Shown: piece after piece, positions 58,891 to 64,000 of the stretch
Layout: each line of letters begins with the position of its first letter
Position numbering within the stretch: the first letter of the stretch is position 1
Notes under the pieces: model-generated
Seen by the model: the letters and a program-made list of their open reading frames with translations, nothing else
Told to the model about the DNA's origin: nothing
Database searches by the model: none
Virus record (IMG/VR): IMGVR_UViG_3300043640_000353
Coordinates: 1-64,000 of that record
Source of the DNA: a virus
DNA length: 64,000 nucleotides
Direction: 5' to 3' (one strand)
Translations under genes and position numbers: made by a program

Positions 58891-59778
58891 TTATTTTTTG
58901 GGTTGGTAATTCTTTAAAAATTTACTTTCCTTAAATCCTTTAACATTATAAATCTTACACATTCTGAATAAGCTTTCCTGGTTAAACTTAGGGGTTTTAT
59001 CGCCATTATAAAATTCAATTTTTTGGTTTCCTTTCAAATGTTTTTTATAAAAAAGCTTTAGATCAATTAGCTGCCTATTTAGCTTGTAAATGCTTCTTAG
59101 TTGATCTTTATCAATTTTTGCAAATGGTTTATCACTTTTTAAGAATTTTTTTATACTAGAGAATTCCTGGATTATGCCACCCGCCTTAGCTGGACCAATA
59201 CCCCTTAAACCTTTTATATTATCTGAACCATCCCCTATTAGGCATAAATAATCTACACAATTTTTAGGTTCATAGCCATATTTTACTTTAAGATTATTTT
59301 TGTGAATTAAGTTCCTGGATGCGGTATTATAAACCTTAACATTGGATCTGATTAATTGATGAAAATCTTTATCTGTTGAGATAATTGTTATTTTGTTTTC
59401 CTTTTCCTTTTGGTATTTCCTTACCAACATATATATAAAATCATCTGCCTCCATCTTGGGAGCAAAGAGTTGTTTTAATCCCAAAGAATAAAATATTTTC
59501 ATAACCTCATCCCTTTGGTTATAGAATGCCTTTGCCTCTTCCTCAGTTTTAGTTTTTCTACCCGCTTTATATCCGGGATATAATCTTAATCTTATTGGTG
59601 ATCTGTCTTTATCCCAGCAAATAAAAATCTTATCGGGTTTGAATTGATTTATAAGGGTATTAACCAATACTGGCATACCATAGATTATTGATACCGGCTT
59701 ACCTAGATTTTGTAATCTGGAATAGGCATGATATGCTCTATACATGGTATTATTACCGTCAATGATTAAAATTTTCAT
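58891..59778 (-). CDS. 5'-3' exonuclease (FEN/Pol I N-terminal type)
   Basis: 295 aa. Metal sites in LIIDGNNTMYRAYHA, MEADDFIYM, STDKDFHQL and LIGDGSDNIKGLRGIGPAKAGGI with the helix-3-turn-helix segment. Similar to T4 RNase H and the Pol I 5' nuclease. Removes flaps or RNA primers, needed because the family-A polymerase at the right edge is separate. ATG overlaps the HNH stop. Confidence 0.85.
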   Translation of the reverse strand: MKILIIDGNNTMYRAYHAYSRLQNLGKPVSIIYGMPVLVNTLINQFKPDKIFICWDKDRSPIRLRLYPGYKAGRKTKTEEEAKAFYNQRDEVMKIFYSLGLKQLFAPKMEADDFIYMLVRKYQKEKENKITIISTDKDFHQLIRSNVKVYNTASRNLIHKNNLKVKYGYEPKNCVDYLCLIGDGSDNIKGLRGIGPAKAGGIIQEFSSIKKFLKSDKPFAKIDKDQLRSIYKLNRQLIDLKLFYKKHLKGNQKIEFYNGDKTPKFNQESLFRMCKIYNVKGFKESKFLKNYQPKK

Positions 59779-60287
59779 GTTGAATATTTAAAGGTATAAT
59801 TTCCTATCTTTAATTTTTTCCTGGCTGATTTACGGATTTTAGAAGCCGATATACCTAAAGCTAGGGATGCTGCTTTGGGTGACTCATAAATATTTTCTTT
59901 ATTATTATGGATGTCAAATACTACCAAACCTTTTGTAGATGTTTTCAAACTTGCTTTCTCCTGCCATCTTTGTAAATATCCCCGGTAAAAAGTTAAAGCT
60001 TTTTTGGAAGACCATTTTAGGTTTGAGAAATGGTTATTGGTTTTATTACCATCCAGGTGAATGATACAGTTGTATCTTTTAGGATCCTTATTACCTATAA
60101 AATTGTAAGCAACTAATTTATCTACCCTTTTCTCAATGGGTTTTTTATCCCTAATAAGGGAGACAAACATATAACCCGTTTTACCCAACTTTAATGGTAA
60201 GGTCATACCTTGTCTATTGGTTATTATCCCAGAAGGGGTTATAGCATAATCATTACCATAACCCCTTAAATTTTTAATCACCATCAT
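59775..60287 (-). CDS. HNH homing-type endonuclease
   Basis: 170 aa. The HNH core is CIIHLDGNKTNNHFSNLKW near 75-93, preceded by a NUMOD4-like start (GYGNDYAITPSGIITNRQG) and followed by a NUMOD1-like C-terminus (KGLVVFDIHNNKE, SPKAASLALGISASKIRKS). It sits between UvsX and exonuclease and overlaps both (14 nt and ATGA), a free-standing mobile nuclease inserted at a gene junction. Confidence 0.8.
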   Translation of the reverse strand: MMVIKNLRGYGNDYAITPSGIITNRQGMTLPLKLGKTGYMFVSLIRDKKPIEKRVDKLVAYNFIGNKDPKRYNCIIHLDGNKTNNHFSNLKWSSKKALTFYRGYLQRWQEKASLKTSTKGLVVFDIHNNKENIYESPKAASLALGISASKIRKSARKKLKIGNYTFKYST

Positions 60288-61398
60288 TTTTAGCCAATTT
60301 TACCGGATAAAGATTTTTATTTAAAGCCTTTATTTGTTGTTTTGTTCTTGAAATAGTATTGATTTTGGATTTTTGTATTAACTTTTTCCTTAGCTCATTA
60401 TTTGTTTTTAATGCTTCAAGGAAACTCTCTTCCCCTCTCCCAACCATTTTATCCTCAAAATAAAATATGCTACTTCCTTTTTTCCTATTTACCACTCCCA
60501 ACGAAACAAGTAATTCGGGTAATCCTGTATATTTATCAAAACCTACATCATTAGTACTGGTTTTTCTAAAATATACCTGACCCGATGATGTTGATCTTGG
60601 TGGACCAGTTTTATCTTTTTTGGTTTTACAATAAACATTCTGACCAACTTTGATTTCAAATCCCTTTATCTTTTTCTTTATTTGCTTACCTCTTACCAAA
60701 CCCACTCTTTGGGCAGCATAGAATTTAGTGGCATCCCCCCCAACTGTTTTATCGGGATCTTCCCATTGGGTAGCACCAATCTTTTTACGTAATTGGTTAA
60801 TAAGAATTACACATACCCCCATTTTGGCAAACAGTTGATTTCTACTACCTAAAAAATCTGATATAGCTTTGGCCCTTAATCCATATTTGGCTTTTGCATC
60901 CAACATGGATTCACCTACCTCACCAATGGTTCTTATGGTTGCCAATGAATCAACGACCAGTAGGATTGGTTCATTATTGGTTAACCTTGACCTAGCGGCC
61001 ATAATCGTATCTTGGGACCAATCCGCAATTCTCTCCATGGCATTATCTTCCATGAGATATAAATTATCAAGGTCTATCCCATTTTTAATGAACCAAGATT
61101 TATTAAAGGCATTCTCGGCATCATCCCAAATAACTATACCCCCAAGAGCCTGGCATACGGAAGCAAAATCCATAGCGAGTAAACTCTTACCCGTGGATTC
61201 TTCCCCAAATAGTTCAAGAATTTTACCATAAGGTAATCCACCATTTAATTGATGATTTAGGGCTATAAATCTTGTTGGTAATCTTAATACCTGATCATCG
61301 GATAGAGCTATAATTGAAGCTCTTCCTGATGATGGGTATTTCTTAGCTAATTGGGCATCTGATAGAATCTTAACTGAAGCTGATTTCTTTTTAGCCAT
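60274..61398 (-). CDS. uvsX: UvsX/RecA-like recombinase
   Basis: 374 aa. Walker A GEESTGKS at 65-72, Walker B LLVVDSLAT, L1/L2-like loops around KYGLRAKAISDF and TVGGDATKFYAAQR, and a charged C-terminus. Strand exchange for recombination-dependent replication. Start overlaps the SSB gene's TAA (TAATG). Confidence 0.88.
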   Translation of the reverse strand: MAKKKSASVKILSDAQLAKKYPSSGRASIIALSDDQVLRLPTRFIALNHQLNGGLPYGKILELFGEESTGKSLLAMDFASVCQALGGIVIWDDAENAFNKSWFIKNGIDLDNLYLMEDNAMERIADWSQDTIMAARSRLTNNEPILLVVDSLATIRTIGEVGESMLDAKAKYGLRAKAISDFLGSRNQLFAKMGVCVILINQLRKKIGATQWEDPDKTVGGDATKFYAAQRVGLVRGKQIKKKIKGFEIKVGQNVYCKTKKDKTGPPRSTSSGQVYFRKTSTNDVGFDKYTGLPELLVSLGVVNRKKGSSIFYFEDKMVGRGEESFLEALKTNNELRKKLIQKSKINTISRTKQQIKALNKNLYPVKLAKNDGD

Positions 61399-62120
61399 TA
61401 TTTATTGGTTTTAATTTTCTTTTTAAGTTTGGTTTTATTATCCTCTTTAGATGATTTCTTTTTCTTACCCGATGTACCCAAAATCTTTTTAACCATTTCA
61501 AGGGTTTCTTCATAAGAGGGCATTACCTTTTTAACCATGGTAATAGGGTTATGAATTTTACCTTTAAACTCTTTGGCAATGGGAGTTGGATTACATCTTA
61601 ATGTGGTATACTCGGTATCATATTGTCCGGCACCAGTTCTCTTAAATTTAAGGTCGTAACCCTCTTTTGGATCGGTCATATCCCCAGCTTCATCATCCAG
61701 ATATAAATCAATAACATCGGTATATTGTTGGTTGGTTAGAATTGCCAATCTTACCCCAGATTCTTTATCAATCTTTTTACCCTTTTCATCCTTATATTTA
61801 TACATGGCAATAAAATACCTTTTACGTGGAGCAATATTCTTAGCCATCTCTTTATCCTCATCTTTTGGAGATTCTTTAAGTTTTAAATATGCTTTCATCA
61901 AAGCACAGGGTTCTCCAAATGTAGCCGGTGAAATAATACCGCCTATTTCCTTGTTTATAAAAAAATAGATTGCCTCTACAGCAAATTCTTCTTCGGGTGG
62001 TGCCGGTAAAATTCTCATACGATGAGTACCTTCCTTGAAAAAGAAGAATTGCCCATTACCACCTTTTTTTGCAAGTTCTTCTTTCCTTGCTCTTAATCTT
62101 TTTTCTAATGATTTTCCCAT
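61398..62120 (-). CDS. Single-stranded DNA-binding protein (gp32-like)
   Basis: 240 aa. Charged N-terminus (KSLEKRLRARKEELAKKGG), then HRMRILPAPPEEEF (typical of gp32-type cores), aromatic residues and a zinc-like Cys in GEPCAL, and an acid/lysine-rich C-terminal tail. Coats ssDNA and loads UvsX. Co-translated with UvsX (overlapping stop/start). Confidence 0.72.
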   Translation of the reverse strand: MGKSLEKRLRARKEELAKKGGNGQFFFFKEGTHRMRILPAPPEEEFAVEAIYFFINKEIGGIISPATFGEPCALMKAYLKLKESPKDEDKEMAKNIAPRKRYFIAMYKYKDEKGKKIDKESGVRLAILTNQQYTDVIDLYLDDEAGDMTDPKEGYDLKFKRTGAGQYDTEYTTLRCNPTPIAKEFKGKIHNPITMVKKVMPSYEETLEMVKKILGTSGKKKKSSKEDNKTKLKKKIKTNK

Positions 62121-62130
62121 GATCTGTTAT

Positions 62131-62295
62131 TTATTTATGTTTATTGATTTTAATTTTCTTTAGATTTATATTCCTGTTTTTAACAAATTTCTCTGTTGGT
62201 TCCATTGTATGATAAGGTTGTTCTTTGGTAATCTCATTTACTAATTTACCATCCTTATCATACTTCTTTATATAGGGTGTATTGTATGTTTTCAT
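62131..62295 (-). CDS. Small lysine-rich protein (54 aa)
   Basis: ATG at 62295, TAA at 62131. Charged and helical (YIKKYDKDGKLVNEITKEQ) with a basic C-terminal run (KNRNINLKKIKINK). It lies between the 154-aa gene (stop at 62297, 1 nt away) and SSB. Possible replication accessory. Confidence 0.55.
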   Translation of the reverse strand: MKTYNTPYIKKYDKDGKLVNEITKEQPYHTMEPTEKFVKNRNINLKKIKINKHK

Positions 62296-62296
62296 C

Positions 62297-62761
62297 TTAG
62301 TTTATTTCTTTACGTTTATTAGCTGAAAGTGTTTGGAGCATATCCTTTTTTTGTTCAAATGCCCTTACACAAGCTTCTATGCGGTTAACATCAAATTGAG
62401 CCTCATTGGTTTTTTTCTGAGCCATAAGATATTTAATGTCCAATTCCGATTTTTGTTTAGCAAGGTCATCAGAATTAGGTCTATTAGTTTCAGAATTTAT
62501 TTGGGATTTATTTTTTATATAAGCTGAGGCATAAGCTTTCTTTTCTGCCAACTTGGCATCTGCTAAACCTTTTAATAGCTGTTTGTGAAGCATGGTTAGA
62601 AATCCATAGGAAGAGGGTTGATTTAATATTTCATCCCCAACCCCCGATTCTTCAATTTTAGTTTCCCTAAAAAGGTTAAAACTAAATTTCTCTTTACCAA
62701 CTAAAATGGTAATTTGCATAAGAGATGATCTCCTTGCATATTTTAATAACCTACTTTTCAT
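62297..62761 (-). CDS. Hypothetical coiled-coil protein
   Basis: 154 aa. Short N-terminal beta segment (SLMQITILVGKEKFSFNLF), then long helices (LLKGLADAKLAEKKAYASA; FDVNRIEACVRAFEQKKD). In this operon a recombination accessory is plausible. Overlaps the 77-aa gene by 11 nt. Confidence 0.5.
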   Translation of the reverse strand: MKSRLLKYARRSSLMQITILVGKEKFSFNLFRETKIEESGVGDEILNQPSSYGFLTMLHKQLLKGLADAKLAEKKAYASAYIKNKSQINSETNRPNSDDLAKQKSELDIKYLMAQKKTNEAQFDVNRIEACVRAFEQKKDMLQTLSANKRKEIN

Positions 62762-62984
62762 CTTTGTCTGTATAATCGATTTCCCAGGATATTCCTAATT
62801 CATCGGTCTTAAATTTACCGCTATCGGCATTTATGATATGGTTCGTATATTCTTCCGGGGTAATATCTTTATAGATATATTTATCATCCGTGGTATAATT
62901 ACTTAGATCCCCCTTTTTAATATGCCTAGCACAAGTTCTAGTATACTTATCGTGTATTAAAGCACGTATTCTATGGTTTGCCAT
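62751..62984 (-). CDS. Hypothetical small protein
   Basis: 77 aa. HRIRALIHDKYTRTCARHIKKGDLSNYTTDDKYIYKD, acidic C-terminus. 6 nt after the polymerase stop. Not recognised. Confidence 0.48.
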   Translation of the reverse strand: MANHRIRALIHDKYTRTCARHIKKGDLSNYTTDDKYIYKDITPEEYTNHIINADSGKFKTDELGISWEIDYTDKDEK

Positions 62985-62990
62985 TATTTT

Positions 62991-64000
62991 TTACTTTGTG
63001 TAATCATTTTCCTTATTGTATTTCTTTAAGGATGCCCAATTATGCCCCACCTCAAAATCAACTGCCATCTTAACCTTTTTCATACTAAATCCAAACCATC
63101 TTTGGGTTTGGGGATTTTCACATATACCATTTATGATAGGAACAGCCTCATGTATAAATTTGGGTTTAATTAAAAAACCCAATGAATCATGAACTGTATA
63201 AATTTGCTCTAACCCCCATTTCTGTTTCTTATGCTTTGTGATATACTCATCTATAAGGATGGATGAAAAGAAAGCAAAATCTGAAGCTGTACCCTGTATT
63301 GGTGCATTAATACTTTGTCTTTCTGCCTCTGCCCTTTTTCCATTCTCAGATGAGTATATATTGGGTAACCTTCTTTTTCTACCAAAGAATGTTTTTACAA
63401 AACCATTCCTTTTTGCTTTAGCCCTTTGGGATTTCATAAATTTACCTATATTGGGAAAGTCATGATTAAAATCATCCAGAAATTCCTGGGCTTCTTCTTG
63501 GGATACAATTATGGCTGGTGTTATTATTTCACCTTGATTATTATATTTAGCCGATTCAGATAAACCCAATGCCAATTTTTTGGCAGTTTGGCAATATATA
63601 ATACCGAAGTTAATTGTTTTGGCTTGTTTCCTTCGTCTTTTCCAGATTTTATAATCCTTATGATTTTCATCATCTAGGATTTTCTTAGCCTTATGATAAT
63701 CATAAGAATATTTTTTACAAGCAGATGCCAAGTGGATATCTTTACCCGATGAAAACCATTCTAACATGGATTTTTCATTTGCGGCTTCTGCCATTACTCT
63801 AAGTTCAGCTTGGGAATAATCTATCTGTAATAATAAACATCCCCGGTCAGCTATAAACATTTTCTTTATCTTGGCAGCATCCTCATTATCTCCCCTAGGA
63901 ATATTTTGTAGGTTAGGATCGCCACATGATAATCTTCCGGTTACTGTGCCATGAATTTTAAAATTGGCATGTATCCTATTATCCTCTGTAACATGGGTTT
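62991..64000 (-). CDS. Family-A DNA polymerase, C-terminal part (cut by right edge)
   Basis: The frame is open past the first in-frame ATG (63860) to the edge; upstream residues read HGTVTGRLSCGDPNLQNIPRG, the classic Pol A T-G-R-L-S..NLQN-P signature, so the real start lies outside. Visible here: motif A LLLQIDYSQAELR, motif B KRRRKQAKTINFGIIY, and motif C YTVHDSLGF with the two catalytic Asp. It has the polymerase part; the 3'-5' exonuclease would lie beyond the edge. Confidence 0.92.
   Translation of the reverse strand, partial: THVTEDNRIHANFKIHGTVTGRLSCGDPNLQNIPRGDNEDAAKIKKMFIADRGCLLLQIDYSQAELRVMAEAANEKSMLEWFSSGKDIHLASACKKYSYDYHKAKKILDDENHKDYKIWKRRRKQAKTINFGIIYCQTAKKLALGLSESAKYNNQGEIITPAIIVSQEEAQEFLDDFNHDFPNIGKFMKSQRAKAKRNGFVKTFFGRKRRLPNIYSSENGKRAEAERQSINAPIQGTASDFAFFSSILIDEYITKHKKQKWGLEQIYTVHDSLGFLIKPKFIHEAVPIINGICENPQTQRWFGFSMKKVKMAVDFEVGHNWASLKKYNKENDYTK

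Noticed and set aside
1-64000. Alternative genetic code (TAG recoding) as in megaphages
   Set aside because: TAG ends several genes (28246, 35440, 36361) and no gene is broken by in-frame TAG.

Overview
The window is an AT-rich stretch of a tailed-phage genome with a contractile (myovirus-type) tail. Its host is most likely a member of the Bacteroidota. Intergenic gaps repeatedly carry TTTG-N18..19-TAnnTTT(G/A), the Bacteroidetes housekeeping promoter form. Start codons follow A/T-rich leaders rather than Shine-Dalgarno sequences. TAG, TAA and TGA all end genes, so there is no sign of stop-codon recoding. I found no integrase, tRNA or CRISPR array.

Layout. Positions 1-866 (minus) hold the N-terminal part of a DnaB-like helicase that runs off the left edge. 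Divergent from it is a sigma-factor-like gene (1007-1666, plus). From about 28.1 kb down to 1.7 kb (minus strand) lies a nearly complete virion module in transcription order: large terminase, portal, prohead protease/scaffold, head decoration protein, major capsid protein, PKD-fused head-tail adaptor, neck and tail-completion proteins, sheath, tube, tail-assembly chaperone with a -1 frameshift site, tape measure, tube initiator, LysM/gp53-like protein, hub, spike, gp25, gp6/J, gpI and distal tail proteins. Next come an amidase endolysin and a cytosine-C5 methyltransferase. A small plus-strand block (30.0-33.3 kb) carries thyX and small proteins. From 33.7 to 53 kb (minus) there are many small, mostly unrecognised, tightly packed genes of early or accessory type, often with their own promoter. 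From 53 to 64 kb (minus) there is an expression and DNA-metabolism block: HTH protein, NusG-like protein, PDDEXK nuclease, SbcC, SbcD, nucleotide kinase, 5'-3' exonuclease, HNH endonuclease, UvsX/RecA, ssDNA-binding protein and a family-A DNA polymerase that runs off the right edge.

How the parts work together. SbcCD, exonuclease, UvsX, SSB, polymerase and helicase form a recombination-dependent replication set. The sigma-like and NusG-like proteins probably redirect host RNA polymerase. The structural cassette follows the usual head-to-tail assembly order. If the genome is circularly permuted, the helicase at the left edge and the polymerase at the right edge would sit close together in one replication region.

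Points that stand out: a shared domain with a 41-bp identical DNA tract in the sheath and the head decoration protein; a T_TTT_TTC slip site in the chaperone; a phage NusG paralogue next to a Holliday-resolvase-like nuclease; an 85-bp perfectly duplicated 5' leader; a family of small lysine-rich proteins sharing a Y-x-Y-P-x-(D/E)-C motif; several genes under 60 codons, mostly membrane or lipoproteins, joined by stop/start overlaps; and a recurrent promoter cassette with a conserved 15-bp upstream block.
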